In this document: piece after piece, positions 9,976 to 21,429 of the stretch
Layout: each line of letters starts with the position of its first letter
How positions within the stretch are numbered: position 1 is the first letter of the stretch
NCBI GenBank assembly: GCA_959347315.1
Contig: OY365811.1
Span: forward strand, 30,769,865-30,833,864
Source: Bimastos eiseni
Lineage: Eukaryota; Annelida; Clitellata; Crassiclitellata; Lumbricidae
Length of the DNA: 64,000 bases
Direction: 5' to 3'
The notes under the pieces: model-generated
What the model was told of the DNA's origin: nothing
Databases searched by the model: none
Seen by the model: only the letters and a program-made list of their open reading frames with translations
Position numbers and translations under genes: made by a program

Positions 9976-11830
9976 CATTCCTTCATCGCGAATCATACGT
10001 GGAGTTTCAACACCGAGGAGATCTCTGTTGAAAAAGCATTTTATGATCTTTATGCTTTAATCGACGACGCACTAAACCGCTTTGTCCCTCTCAGAAAGAT
10101 ATCGATCAAGAAAAAGGATCCGTCGTACTTGACACCCTACTTGAAGTACCATCTCCGCCATAGAAATACACTTTTACGCCGTGGAGGATATGGTGTTGCG
10201 GATTCCCTCGCCGACAGGATCAATAACTGTATTGTCAAAACCAATACGGCGTCGTTCAAACGCCTTGAACGAGGCTCTCGAAGACTCTGTGCTGAGGTTC
10301 GGCGACTTCATGGTGATGACGCTGTTGCACCTGCGGCGATCGGAAGCGTTTCATGTGAAACGCTCAACCGACCTTATGAAGTTGTTTCGACTGATTTAGG
10401 TTATACAGAACCATCGCTCAAGCTTACTGCAAACCTTGAACACCCTGTAAATTTTGATGCATATTATGGGTTCAGAGGGCTTGAATCTGTCCGGGGTCCA
10501 CAAGCTGCCCTGATGGCATCCCTCTTGACCATTGTCATCTATGGCTCACCTTCTCTCTGCCCCGGTTACATACCTTTTCAATAGCTCCATGGCTTATTCT
10601 TACACGTCGCCTCAATGGCGCTCTAGTTGTATCACGCCTGTCTCTAAAACTGCGCGTCCTCAAAATGAGGCTGATTTTAGGCCCATTTAACTCCAGTACT
10701 ATGCCGCATGCGGGAGAAAATAATTGTGAGAAATTACTTTTACCCTATATTCACTTATACTGAGACTAACTCTAATCTCAGCGCATTTCAACCCACTGGC
10801 TCCACCACATCTCCCCTCATTGCTCTGACTCATGGAATTGTAGATATGTTACAAGAGCCTTATGTACGTCTTATCTCGCTGGACTTCTCTCGTGCCTTTG
10901 ATACGGTTAGGCACTCCTACCAATCTGAGCAACTTGCTCTATTGTCATTACATGATTTTCTGTACAAATGGATCTTATCACTTTTGTAAAACCGTCAGCA
11001 TTGTACTAAACTCCATGGCCAAGTATTTGCTTTATGTCAAATAAAAGCTAGCATCATACAGGGATATGAACTAAGGCCGCCTAGCTTTGTGGTAACTATT
11101 TTCTAGCCTGAAATCTGTGCATCGCAGTAATAAATTGCTTAAATATGCAAATTCTGACTCCCACTTCCGCTGCAGACATCACATGCTCTGAACTTGAAAA
11201 TGTGGCTACATGGGTACTTACTTACAATCTCAAGCTCAAAGGTAATAAATCTAAAGAGATGATATTTTGGCTCCCGCGATCTAAGTTACCAAATATCCCG
11301 ACCCCTATACCAGGTGCGGAAAGGAAGGTATCATCTTTCATACTAGGGGTAACCATCACCGATAGACCCACATATTGACCGGATCTTTATAAAGGCCAGC
11401 CAATCACTCTATGCACTATATACGCATCCTTGTTGCTCATGGCCTCTCGGGGTCGCGCTTGTATGATATCGTCAGGGCTACCTTGTTAGCCCGCCACTTA
11501 TCTGCTTCCTCTGCATGGTCAGGCTTTGCTAATACTGGCCAGAGAAGACGTCTCAACCCAATTGTAAGGCAACTGATACCGCTCAAGTTTCTGTCTTTTG
11601 ACCAGGTGACTTTTGACGACCTCTATGGTCGGGCAGATTCCTCTCTTTTCTCTTCTGTGCTACACAACCCTTGCCATGTTCTAGATTGAATCTTGTCTCC
11701 TTTAAAGAATGCTAGGCCTACTTATTCACTCCGTCCTCGATCGCACAATCGAGAGATCCCACGTGCTGACGCACTAACTCGGTTTGGTTTTATCAGCCGA
11801 TTGCTATGCATTTGAATCAATTCCTATTGT
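9976..11830 (+). pseudogene. Decayed LINE retrotransposon (jockey/CR1-like reverse transcriptase)
   Basis: Successive plus-strand fragments follow the order of a LINE ORF2. About 9976-10320 is the linker after the endonuclease (FVPLRKISIKKKDP, LTPYLKYHLRHRNTLLRRG). About 10,770-10,985 is reverse transcriptase palm (FQPTGSTTSPLIAL, VRLISLDFSRAFDTVRHS). About 11,145-11,370 is a later RT/thumb part (ELENVATWVLTYNLKLKGNK, ILGVTITDR). 11,411-11,690 is the C-terminal region, and about 11,705-11,800 the end (YSLRPRSHNREIP). Stops, frameshifts and missing segments, including the YADD active-site block, show it is dead. A mariner sits immediately 5' of the visible part. Confidence 0.8.
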
Positions 11831-12950
11831 GAGCGTAAGTACTACTGTTTGCTTTCTATTTGCTCTAGCATCTCCTAGGACGTCTGTTGAGTAATTGCTT
11901 GATATGCCTATTTTGTGAGTGTACATTATTTTACTTTACCTACTCTGAGGATGTCTGCTATGTTCATTCTTTGATTGTTAGGCCCAATAAACCCTGCAAT
12001 GTCCTTCTCTCTCCTTCGCTGTCGAGTGTCGGCTGTTTTTCCTTCACTTGTCTCCTCCGCCTTTCTTGCTTCTATCGCCCATTGACACTTCCTCTCGGCC
12101 GATCTCTTTTACCACGCCTTCATTATTTCCATAAATTCCCAAGTGAATCTATAATTCTAAGTCTTTCTCTCATCTCTTCGCCTCTCACTCTCTGTCACCA
12201 TATACGTCCCCCTCTCTCTGTCGTCGTTACTCCCAGATACTTCGGTCGGGTAGTCTAGATACTTCGGTCGGGTAGTGCACTGGGTGTCAGATTAATTAAA
12301 CAATTAAAGCAGTCATTAGAACCCCGATAAAAATGCGATTACCTAATGGCAGTCTAGTTAACAACCAGTTTGCGTTTACACTATGCAGCGGCGCGTTAGT
12401 TTCGAATGTTGTTCAGCCTACCTTCAATTCAAATATTCGTAAAACTGAACGATAGTCACATATATCTAAATATTAGACTTACACAATTACGCATAAAAAT
12501 TCTATAGCCATCGTCGATTGCACAACTCTGCTGTTCATAGCATCTTTATTTTCTACTACAAGGTAAATGTCTGACTTGAGATGGCAATCGATTACAGATT
12601 TTGCCAAGGCAGCAAAAATCTCGTTGGTCGATCTTGGTTTTTCATAGCATGTGGGTTCCAAGGTGGCGGCATTGTGTGTGTGTTTGTGTGCTGTTTCGTG
12701 TAAGCACGGAATAGATAAAGCTACGCTTGCTAACTGTTGCTACTGGTTCCTCTATATACGCTTTATCTATTATGTTGTGCAAATCACCCAAAATCCTAGT
12801 TCTGCATGATCAATAGACAGCTGAGCATTGAAAGTGCATAAAAATATTAATACTTGTAGAATGTATTAGAGTGCATGCTTGCGTTACTGAATGTGCAATA
12901 ATAATTAGTAGGTCTACACACAGTAATTTTAAATAAAAAATGTTTCACAA
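11831..12950. other. Intron B, no clear feature
   Basis: T/C-rich stretch at 12,000-12,240 and a 22-base direct repeat (AGATACTTCGGTCGGGTAGT) at about 12,233-12,276. A minus-strand open stretch at 12,479-12,661 looks protein-like (EKPRSTNEIFAALAKSVID) but I do not recognise it and it has no clear splice sites. Confidence 0.4.
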
Positions 12951-12955
12951 CTTAC

Positions 12956-12999
12956 TCAGCAATATTTCTGCTCTCATATAGTCAGCTATGTGATTCGGA
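12956..12999 (-). pseudogene. Fossil 3' end of a glycosyltransferase exon 1
   Basis: The minus strand reads HIADYMRAEILLS followed by GTAAGTTGT, matching the end of exon 1 in B (HISDYMRADTLLS, then GTAAGTTGT) and C, including the phase-1 splice donor. Upstream of it (higher coordinates) the homology stops abruptly at about 13,000, where a different repeat begins. It is a truncated copy of exon 1 inside intron B and cannot encode a working enzyme. A splice donor without its exon body could still affect splicing. Confidence 0.7.
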
Positions 13000-13002
13000 T
13001 AG

Positions 13003-13165
13003 GTTTACGTAGACATAGAATAAAGAAAGCGCAGTTAAAATAGACGATTAAGATGGAAAGATCCTAAGTGGTAGGCCTATGTATGTATGTATGTATGTAT
13101 GCATGCATGTATGTGTGTATGTGTGCATGCATGTATGTATGTATGTATGCATGTATGTATACACG
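13003..13165. repeat. Repeat copy 1 with (GTAT)n/(GCAT)n microsatellite
   Basis: Sequence ATAGGTTTACGTAGACATAG... leading into GTAGGCCTATGTATGTATG... recurs at 14,491-14,630. This copy directly abuts the fossil exon. Confidence 0.75.
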
Positions 13166-13889
13166 CATATCGCCATTTATATTCGATCAAAACTTAACAA
13201 TACCTAGATGATTCCTACCATACAAGAACATTTTTTAAATGTTTCCTCAGCTGTATGCGGTGCAATGATGGATGCTTCCATTTACAGTCATGGCCAAAAA
13301 GTTCGTGTACACACAATTTCTTGCCTATTTTCCACAGTTTTGAAGTTTACTGGGTTTTTTCTTTGCTATTTTTTTTAGCTATTGTGCTTCTTCTGCAATC
13401 AATATCATTTCACCAAACAGTATCTATAGGAAATTGTTGAAAAATATATATGAATCTTACATTTCTTAAATTATTGGTCCAATGTGCTGTCATTTCAAGC
13501 AAGAATATGCATAAATGTTGTACAAAGGTTGGTGCTCTAGTAACATGGCGTTTTACCAATTTTATTGCAGATTTTAAGTACTTAAACTACCCAATATGTG
13601 CCGTAATGTTAAGACACACCAGTTTTCTCTTTGTGAAGAATAATTCTTGATTTCAGTTGCTTTTGTGTGCACTGCTGAACTAACCATGGTTAGTGAAAGA
13701 GAGCTCATGCCAGTAAAGTGGTCAAGAATAAACGACCTTGATACAGTTGATCAAGTCTGTCCCATATGCCGTACTTTGTAGAGAAACCCACTGTTTCATC
13801 ACTGTCCGCGCATTCTCAATGATGTTTAAATCTGGACTGCTACCAAGCTGGATTGGTTAATCTGCCACCTTTGGTACACTCCTGTTGTT

Positions 13890-14031
13890 AAGCGCTAAGC
13901 AGCTTGAAGCATGGATTATTTGATCAATTAATCCAGCTTCTCGTTAAATTAATGTCGGAGTATAAAATCTTCGGACCACCTAACCTTCGGACTTTCGAAC
14001 CTTCGGATAATCGAGCGGACACCATGCGAAC
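13890..14031. repeat. TCGATAGTCCGAA-family fragment (3' end)
   Basis: Ends with CTTCGGATAATCGAGCGGACACC, the same terminus as the element at 5101-6111, preceded by the shared internal ATTAATCCAGCTTCTCGTTAAATTAATGTCGGAG-like stretch. Only the terminal ~140 bases are clear. Confidence 0.6.
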
Positions 14032-14490
14032 GTGTGTGCCTTTTTGTGTGCGCTGTCTTGGTAAGTATATTCTCTGCGAGATGCATATAAAAGCACAATA
14101 GGGTAGGAGCCTACATTATACATTATAACATTATATCTAAACAAAGTTGTAACCATGAATAAACGAACGCAAACGACACGTGAAACATGCTAACGGCCAG
14201 TCAAATACAATGGCACCCATCCCACTTCCACCAACCCTACAGCCTGTATGATGTTAAGGTAGCGAAGATACGAGTTTCAACGCCCAGAGACAGAGTCCCC
14301 TGATCAATATGCATCCCGGTCATCTGTTTGTCGTCCGATGTGAACAACCGACCGCATTCAGAGTCTCTAGTTTTCTTGTGTGTTGGATAAAACATATAAT
14401 TATTTGATTAGTTTATGGAGACATTAGCCTATTTTTTACGGTGTGTCAATGTGAATTGGCAGCAACGCGCTATACCGTGGTTAAGAGTCC

Positions 14491-14630
14491 TATAGGTTTA
14501 TGTAGACATAGAATAAAGAAAGCACAGTTAAATAGACGATTAAGATGGAAAGATTCTAAGTGGTAGGCCTATGTATGTATGTATGTATGTATGTATGTAT
14601 GTATGTATGTATGTATGTATGTATGCATGC
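14491..14630. repeat. Repeat copy 2 with (TATG)n microsatellite
   Basis: Second copy of the 13,003-13,165 repeat: ATAGGTTTATGTAGACATAG..., GTAGGCCTATG and then about 14 TATG units. Confidence 0.75.
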
Positions 14631-15575
14631 GTCAGTGTCACTGCTGATATGACGTATTTGGAATCATGTCATTGGCTAGGTGGCCTCCTCACATGCATGC
14701 AAAAACTGCAAAATTGTGCGATGGTGCTCTCATCTGACAACATTACGGACTCCCACTGGTTAGAACTTCAGAAGTCCAATCTCGGTATCTTTTACAAAAG
14801 GTCAACCAGTTTCGTGACCACCTTTTGTCTTCCACATCGTTGCCATGAATTGATGTGTTGTTCAGAGCCATTATTACAGTAGCAACAACAGTTCAGCAAC
14901 ACACAGGTCTTCTTAAGAATCTCTGCATCTTTTGCTTGTACAGAATGAATATTTATGCCCGCTTTACTGGCATGAGCTCTCTTTTACGAACTATGGTCAG
15001 CTCAGTAGCGCACACAAAGGCAATTTCAATCAGGGATCCATCTTCACAAAGAGAAGGCTAATGAGTTTTAACATTACAGAATAATTCAAACTTCACCTCA
15101 TATCCACATGGCACAAATTATGTAGTTCAAGTACTCAAAAACTGCAATAAAATACGTCAAACGGTATGCTACTAGAGCATCCGCTTTTGTACGACCTTTA
15201 TGCGGATTCTTGCTTGAAATGGCAACAAACAAGCACAGAAATAATAAAAGAATGAAATTTAAATATTTTTTCCAACAATTTAATATAGGCGTTGTCTGGT
15301 GAGAAGATGCTGATAGCAGAAGAAGCACAAACACCAAGAAAATAGCTCATAAAAAACCCAGAAACCATGAAAACTGGAAAATATGCCTGAAATTCGTTGT
15401 TCGCAAACTTTTGGCCATGACTGTAAGTATGTGAACATGTACACACACAGGCATTGTGTATATATGTATGCATGCATATATATATATAAGCATTGTATCT
15501 CATAATGTAGGCCTATTATATGTTTACAACTCCCGATTATTAAATTGCACCCAAAGCCAACATTTAACAACTTAC

Positions 15576-16314
15576 TCAGCAAAGTATCTGCTCTCATGTA
15601 GTCCGATATGTGAGCGGGAAACCTGTAAGGTTGACCATTTGGGGCTTTATCCGAGTATGTTCTTTTAACAAAGTAGATGTTCTCGACTTCTTCGACGGTT
15701 CGATTCCACCACTTTCCTTCTGGAATAAAGTCGCCGTGAACAAAAATTTGATCTGGTCGTATGAATCTGTGTACGCTGCGATAGCTAAGGTAGTTGGTGA
15801 AGGTAAAGTTAAGATCCGATCCAAGGTAGACATAGTGAACAACATTGGGAACTCTTAGGACTTGCGTCGAGTTAAATTGTTTCTTCACTTGGTTACATCC
15901 GTCGTTATTAAAATCTTCCTTGATGAATTCGTTAGAAGCAACTGCTGACATGTTGAGCGTAACATTGGTAACTTCTATGACCTGCTGTGACGCAATGGAA
16001 CAAGCAATCGTAGGCTCTAAAGGAGGTATGGCAACCACAATTTCTGAAACGGCTACTGGTCTATAGCCATCTCGCTTTAAGGCTTCGAGAACTCTAAGAC
16101 CACCGTTAACGCTTACAGCATTTTTGTTTAATTCGGTAGAGGGATTTCCATAAGTCTCCGATGGATTCGTCGCCGAACTCCCCGGCGTGTTAATGAGAGT
16201 AATAAACAACACCGCCCGGCGGTGAAAACTAGTATAAAACTCTAAGCAGGAACTTGTGAAGAGTATCAATGCCAGGAACATCATTTTTCTCTTGCCGTTC
16301 GACAAGGTATACAT
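15576..16314 (-). CDS. Glycosyltransferase copy B, exon 1
   Basis: ATG at 16,314, donor A|GTAAGT after base 15,576, 739 nt, exiting in phase 1 and joining exon 2 at 1,982-2,472 to give 409 aa. Start chosen because copy C has an ATG at exactly the aligned position (CGAGACATGTRTAC context in both). Layout: short basic head (NGKRKMM), signal-anchor about residues 11-27 (MMFLALILFTSSC), variable stem with N-glycosylation sequons (NVTLNMS, NST), then the catalytic domain start about residue 155 (VPNVVHYVYLGSD, SVHRFIRPDQIFVHGD, ISDYMRADTLLS). A type II Golgi transferase is inferred. The frame stays open past the donor but then carries no family sequence. Confidence 0.88.
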
Positions 16315-17020
16315 GTCTCGTAGACCTATGATACAACTGCAATTGTGTTATAAGAACTCGTGTAGTAGTAGGGTCGAAGGCTCGCAGATCTAAAACATGG
16401 GTAGCAAGCAGAAAATATGCAAAATGTGACAGTACTATACTGTAATGCACCGTAATGAAAACCGCCAAAAATTGGGCCACCGGGCCCTAATCTAGGGCTC
16501 AGATCCAATTTGGCCACATTGATAATGATAAAATACCATTTCCTCGATTACAGAGGAGTAGTCAGGGACCTAGGACCCACAATTAAAGTTAAAAACTCAT
16601 TGTAAAACTGTATTTAGTACAACAGAAGTTCCCCGCTACTTACAATCAATCAATCAATCAAATCATTTTATTTGCTCCTTTTAATGGGGCCTACAACTAT
16701 ACATCCGCTTCACAAAATAATGGCAGCAAATGGGAAGCTAGAATGGTTGCAAGACCCACTAAGAAAGGCTTCTCTTACAATAGTTCATCTTAGCGGCAAC
16801 AGTGGTATAGATTATACAGGAGTCATAGTTTATAACTAAAATCTTAACTAACATCTTAATTAACGACGAACATCTAGAATAACGACGAACATCGGCTTAC
16901 AATAACCTGTAACATACATGTAGCTTAAGTGCATGCTCATTCGCACCAGGTATGAATGAAGGAACCTCGTAAATGGCTGTAGGCTTGTCAGTTTCCTGAT
17001 CCCCGCCGGAATGGGGACCG
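16315..17020. other. Upstream flank of copy B
   Basis: Region where the promoter of copy B should be; no certain TATA box or other site recognised. At 16,643-16,665 there is (CAAT)n, i.e. (ATTG)n on the minus strand preceded by AAAATGATTTG, a typical 3' tail of CR1/L2-like LINEs; the sequence up to about 16,990 may be the rest of that minus-strand LINE end. An open stretch at 16,229-16,517 (minus) overlaps exon 1 and is not supported. Confidence 0.4.
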
Positions 17021-17300
17021 TTCGATATTCCGAAGGTTCGATAGTCCGAAGGTTCGATAATCCGAAGGTTCGATAGTCCGAAGATTAGTGTAAGCTCGAG
17101 AGTGCCCCGGGTTCGAAAGTCCGAAGGTTCGATAGGCCGAAATTTCTATAGTCCGAAGGTTCGATAATCCGAAACTCTTCGGACTAGAAAATTTTCTTCG
17201 GATTATCGAACCTTCGAACTATCGAACCTTCGGACTATAGAACCTTCGGACTATCGAAACCTAGGCACTCTCGAGCTTACACTAATCTTCGGACTATCGA
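17021..17300. repeat. Large palindrome built of GGTTCGATAGTCCGAA units
   Basis: Several head-to-tail units of about 16 bases (TTCGATAGTCCGAAGG) on the left are mirrored on the right (CCTTCGGACTATCGAA). Arms at about 17,071-17,180 and 17,181-17,298 pair across nearly their full length, including the non-unit marker GATTAGTGTAAGCTCGAGAG and its complement. A short AGAAAATTTTCT sits at the centre. The unit equals the terminal motif of the element at 5101-6111, so this looks like two element ends joined head to head. Confidence 0.85.
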
Positions 17301-17479
17301 TACTGAACCGCTGGAATCTCGTGCCATGTAATTGGACCTCTGGACTTCAATACAAAAGATCTTGTATTTTGTCTTAGCAAGTACAGCTTGGTAATGATCC
17401 ACTTGACTTGTTTCATATGAGTGAGTATCAGCTGAAGTACTAAAGTAGTTTCCATATACCGATGGTAATTCCTTAGCGG

Positions 17480-17640
17480 CCATCCATATATTACGTACGC
17501 AAAAAATCGGATTTTCGGACCCACTCCCTCTGTTGCACTGCGTACATTTCGTGGTCCCCCTCTCAAAGCGTACGTATACATCTGAGCCCTTGCCGCCCCC
17601 CTTCCCCATCGCAAAGGATACATAGGGTAAAGTTGTCATT
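17480..17640. repeat. Short MITE-like repeat (CATATATTACGTACGC)
   Basis: GGCCATCCATATATTACGTACGC ... GCGTACATTTCGTGGTCCCCCTC ... CAAAGCGTACGTA resembles the stretch at 61,603-61,745 (GGGCCGTCCACATATTACGTACGC ... GTACGTACGC). Ends and target duplication are not clear. Confidence 0.4.
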
Positions 17641-18035
17641 AAATCGATTAGCTATAGCTTCGTTATCTTCTATCAAAATTCCATCATCATCCTTTGATCC
17701 AAAATGACCCTCAAAATCCAAGATGGACGCCTCATAAATAAACAATGTCATATATCAGCTCACACGAACCTTAGAAAGCCGATTATTTGTTATTATGTGT
17801 TAAAAAATATATTCTTTGGCCCAAAAAAATGCAATTCTAATATAAATATTTACAAATGCACAAGATGGCTTCAAAAATTGAAGATGGTCGCCGTAAATTC
17901 AGGTCAATGTAAAACGCAATCGTTGACATTATGAGTTAATATTAATTGCTGAAATCAGTATAGATGCATACAATAAATGCATGTAAGCCTTCATGGATTA
18001 TGTACTACTAAACATTAGACTAACAGGGGCAATAG
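17641..18035. other. Unassigned A+T-rich spacer
   Basis: Contains imperfect CCAAGATGG/CAAGATGGC-type motifs (17,720-17,890) that recur within the block, possibly a decayed small DNA element; no coding evidence. Confidence 0.3.
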
Positions 18036-18420
18036 CCCCCACGACTCATTTCGGGTGAGGACCGGTAATATGAGGTATCTAACAGGACGCAGCGTGACTC
18101 GGCTGCATACTTGGAAAATCAGGAGATCGCAAATGCTGACGTCGGCTTCATGGGACTTCAGGAGGTACGACTGGTTCGGCATGTGAGGCACAGTGTTTGA
18201 TGATCATACGATTGATATGGACTAGTCAAGCAATCAGAGGTCGCTTTGGTCGTGGCCCGCATGGCATCGAGGATTTTCAAATATCATTTTTGATCGAGCG
18301 TTGAGAGCCCTGTTAACCCACATTAAGTACTCACTGGGAGACCTAGCCATTATCTCAGAGTATGTGCCAACCAATGAGCTGCTTGAAATAACAAAGTCTC
18401 CTTCCACAGGACAGAACAGG
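18036..18420 (+). pseudogene. Possible remnant of a LINE endonuclease domain
   Basis: Broken plus-strand frames read DFRRYDWFGM, DDHTIDMD, HIKYSLGDLAIISEYVPTNE. The order (QEVRW-like block, HT-I-SG-like block, then V-YAPTN-E) matches apurinic-type endonucleases of non-LTR retrotransposons. Several stops interrupt it and no reverse transcriptase could be followed downstream (18,420-19,250 shows nothing further that I recognise). Confidence 0.35.
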
Positions 18421-19257
18421 CTGATAATGACTAAGTAGGGGAGATTTAAGCAAACTCAGCTTTAGAAAGGACACGCTGCAAGCGTGTTTTGAGGCCGTTT
18501 GAAAGCAACATAGAGAATGACAACACTGAGCGACTGAATTACTTTTGCCTAGGAGCAGGTCTCAAGATGTGTGGATCTTTGTTCCAGTACAATATCACAC
18601 AGAGAATGTCCTGGTAATTAAATGATGGACACACCCGGAAACAGCTGTCAGAAGAGAAGCTTTCCACCAAAGCATCGACTTAGCTGAGACACAAGCTCCA
18701 GTAGTGAGCTGATGAAAATGCTAGAAATGGCGGAAATCATCCACGCAAGGACGCTTCTGTTGTGCGGCCACTGCATGATGCAAAGAGGATCAGGATCACG
18801 TTTACAAGCACCTTTTGAGCAGTGACTTATGGCCCTGCGAGAGGTTGGAAAAGACTAGTATGCAGCACAGGCCAACCTGTCATAAATGCCATATGGCATG
18901 GCCAGATTAATCAACTGTACTCAAACACCTACTCCTAATCACAAACCTAAACTTCTACAGTGCCCATAAAAGTGAACTTGTGGAAACCAGCTTATTCACA
19001 TGTGCTTAATAAAAATAAAATCGATGAGTCGGACTATACGTGGTCAAGATCTAGAGAGCCAGGCATGCAGACTGTCAGAAGATTAAGGGTGATTGGTGCC
19101 TAAAGTTGAAATACTGATGGTGTTGAGGAGCAGAGGATAAGGGCAATAAAAGATGACCTGCACCCTTAGGACTTTGCGCTGCACACGGCCTGGAGGTTCA
19201 CTCAGAGCAGAGATGGTTCGCTGAACGCTGTGTAAACGGCAACGCTCCAGTACGACA

Positions 19258-19537
19258 TGATGACTTATTGAAACATAAGCATGTTTCAATCAAGCTTTCT
19301 CTATTGAACCAATGAAACAGTTATAAAGTAACGGAAATGAAAGGTGATAATGGTGGGGAACCACAGGGAAGGAAATCCATAAGGGACTGAAGTCCAGCCA
19401 GATGATTCATTGGAACAAAAGCATTTTTCAATAAAGTTTCATTTATTGATCCAATGCAAAGTTAAAAAGTAACAGAAATGCAAGGAGGTAAGGGTAGGGA
19501 ACCATAGGGTAGGAAATCCATAAGGGACTGAATTCCC
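19258..19537. repeat. Two-copy direct repeat, ~141-bp period
   Basis: The block ...GGAAATCCATAAGGGACTGAA... occurs near 19,371 and 19,511, and the preceding ~110 bases (GAACCAATGAAACAGTTATAAAGTAACGGAAATG and its partner) also align. Units are about 85% alike by eye. Confidence 0.75.
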
Positions 19538-19564
19538 ACCATAGGGGTACCAGTTACATAGTGA

Positions 19565-19665
19565 ATGAAAGCGGCGTGGTGACAATATTGCGCAGTCGAG
19601 ACGTGTGCGGGCACTTCTGAACAAAAATTTTGGAAGAAGGGCGGTATCAAATTTTGATAAAAAAA
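19565..19665 (+). repeat. 5'-truncated SINE 3' end
   Basis: ATTGCGCAGTCGAGACGTGTGCGGGCACTTCTGAACAAAAATTTTGGAAGAAGGGCGGTATCAA matches, with substitutions, the 3' half of the SINE at 49,071-49,300. The tRNA-like head is missing. Confidence 0.6.
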
Positions 19666-21429
19666 GTAATTTGAAACTGCTAACCTTAACAAGTTAAATA
19701 ATAGAAACACAAGTAAAATGAATACTGATTAGAACAACACCGTACCTCAAAATTGGTTAACTTTTTACAGGTTTTTCACCAAAGACAATTCTAGGTGTCC
19801 ACAATAACCTATATGTGCAAATACATCATGAACTTCATTAGCTATACACTATCAGTTATTGGGCAAGCCGTAAACCCCACTTTAACAATACATACCTTAG
19901 TGGTAGTGCTCCAGCATAAAAATCTGAAGGCGCGCTATATAAACTTTTAACTATCTTCTTAATAAATGAAAGAATGAATTCCTGTCTGCTGAGATGATGT
20001 CTGCAAGAATAAGCAAATCTAGTTAGCAGTTAAATTTGGTCTAATCTCATTTCAGTCGTTTTTCAGAAAATCTATACCCACTAATGCATATAAAAATATT
20101 ATTTGTCAAAGGACTAAAAAAATAAGGCACGCCAAGACTTGCAAGTAATTGCCGGCTCCTGTTCGGCTATTTGCAAACGACATTGCACACTAGAACTACT
20201 TGTACTAGTCTACTACAACCCCCAAACAGCGAAAAGTGAAACAAAACTCATGTTAATTAATTACTTGATAACTAGTAACACCGGATTTGGGTATAATCGT
20301 ATTTTAGCGTATTTCAGTTGTGTGAAATTTTGCAAAAAAACAAATAGCGTATTTAAATATTATTGCCTAACCATAGATTTATTAAATCTATGATTATAAC
20401 GGCATTCCCTCTTCAATCCAGCTTCCATTTAAGTATTATTTCTTTTCATCGATCCGAGTATATTTTTGAATTGAATGCGTTTTTAGGTATATTATTTTCA
20501 TCAATACAGCTTCGTTTGGGCATATTTTTTTATCAGTTTTCTTGCACGGCCTTACGGCCTTGTTTACATCGATTTCACATCCACCTTAACGACATTCTCG
20601 CATCAATCCATCGTGTACTTAAGCGCATATTTTCATCAATACAGCTTCCATTTAAGCATAATTCCTTTCATCAATACAGTTCCTACTTACACGGTCTTCT
20701 TTTCATCGAATCATTTAAGGTAAAGTTGGACATAAATTATATTCGCGTCAAATATAAAAATACGCTAAATTACGAGTTGACGAAACGGTCAACTCTAAAA
20801 TACGCTATAATTCGATTTCCCCAAGATTTACATAGTAAAACAAAAACAATTTTATTTCATTGAAAATTCTTTAAAAGTACGTACTTCCGATATATCAATA
20901 AACGCATTCAATAATTATTCAAAAAAGAAATCCAATTCACTCATTACCAGTGCTCGGAAATTACCAGAAACGCCCCATTACGCCTAGAAAATAGTCCATC
21001 ATTTGTTACATTTGCACAACGCTAGTAATCCACCTTTTTCGTGCTATAATGTTTGGCAAATACAACTTATAATTCTAAATAATTTTCTTATGAAACTAGC
21101 TCGGTTCGAAAATTTTTTAGGTATGTCGTGCAGGAAAAATATCTACTGGGTAAGTAAGTAAGTAAGAATATTCTTTAATAAACTACCAGCAATCGCACAG
21201 TATCTTACGAAAGATATAAACAATAGCTTCAATTTTAAACAAGGTCATAGAACATTCACATATTGAAAGTGTTCCTGACAAATATACCAACTCTATAGCC
21301 ATCAAAGCACTAACAGTAGCTGCAAACAGACCAAATGGGTCAGCAATAGGATTCTAACAAACCAGTGATTTAGTATCACAGTCGAGTAATTTGTTGACCC
21401 TCGATTAATCAATTAGCACAACTCGATTA
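19666..21429. other. A+T-rich region, part of it an element-derived short tandem repeat
   Basis: At 20,400-20,720 an irregular array of CATCAATACAGCTTCCATTTAAGCATAATTC-like units repeats, the same unit found inside the element at 5101-6111. A (GTAA)n run lies at 21,150-21,166. The remaining sequence is A+T-rich without recognised features; the open frame across 20,363-20,863 is the repeat read through. Confidence 0.5.

Larger units (their letters stand above)
13690..15050 (-). pseudogene. Decayed Tc1-like transposase, split by insertions
   Basis: From about 15,040 downward one reads RKRELMPVKRA and, near 14,730-14,840, WLTFCKRYRDWTS, as in Tc1 transposases shortly before the second catalytic Asp. 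At about 13,760-13,880 one reads QLGSSPDLNIIENARTVMKQ, the conserved SPDLNPIEN block holding the last catalytic Glu of the DD34E triad. Stops and frameshifts are numerous and the middle is replaced by other repeats, so it is inactive. Confidence 0.65.
13285..15423. mobile_element. Tc1-like DNA transposon with ~450-bp inverted repeats, carrying nested repeats
   Basis: Left end CAGTCATGGCCAAAAAGTTC at 13,285 and right end ...ACTTTTGGCCATGACTG at 15,423, each bordered by TA (13,283-13,284 and 15,424-15,425). The two arms (about 13,285-13,730 and 14,985-15,423) align as inverted repeats over roughly 450 bases with substitutions and indels. Remains of a DDE transposase lie between them on the minus strand, interrupted by inserted repeats (13,890-14,031 and 14,491-14,630). 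The element lies inside intron B, about 150 bases from the donor of exon 1. Confidence 0.75.

Noticed and set aside
20363..20863. 166-codon plus-strand open frame
   Set aside because: Runs through a tandem repeat of the TCGATAGTCCGAA element interior; A+T-rich and without recognisable protein features.
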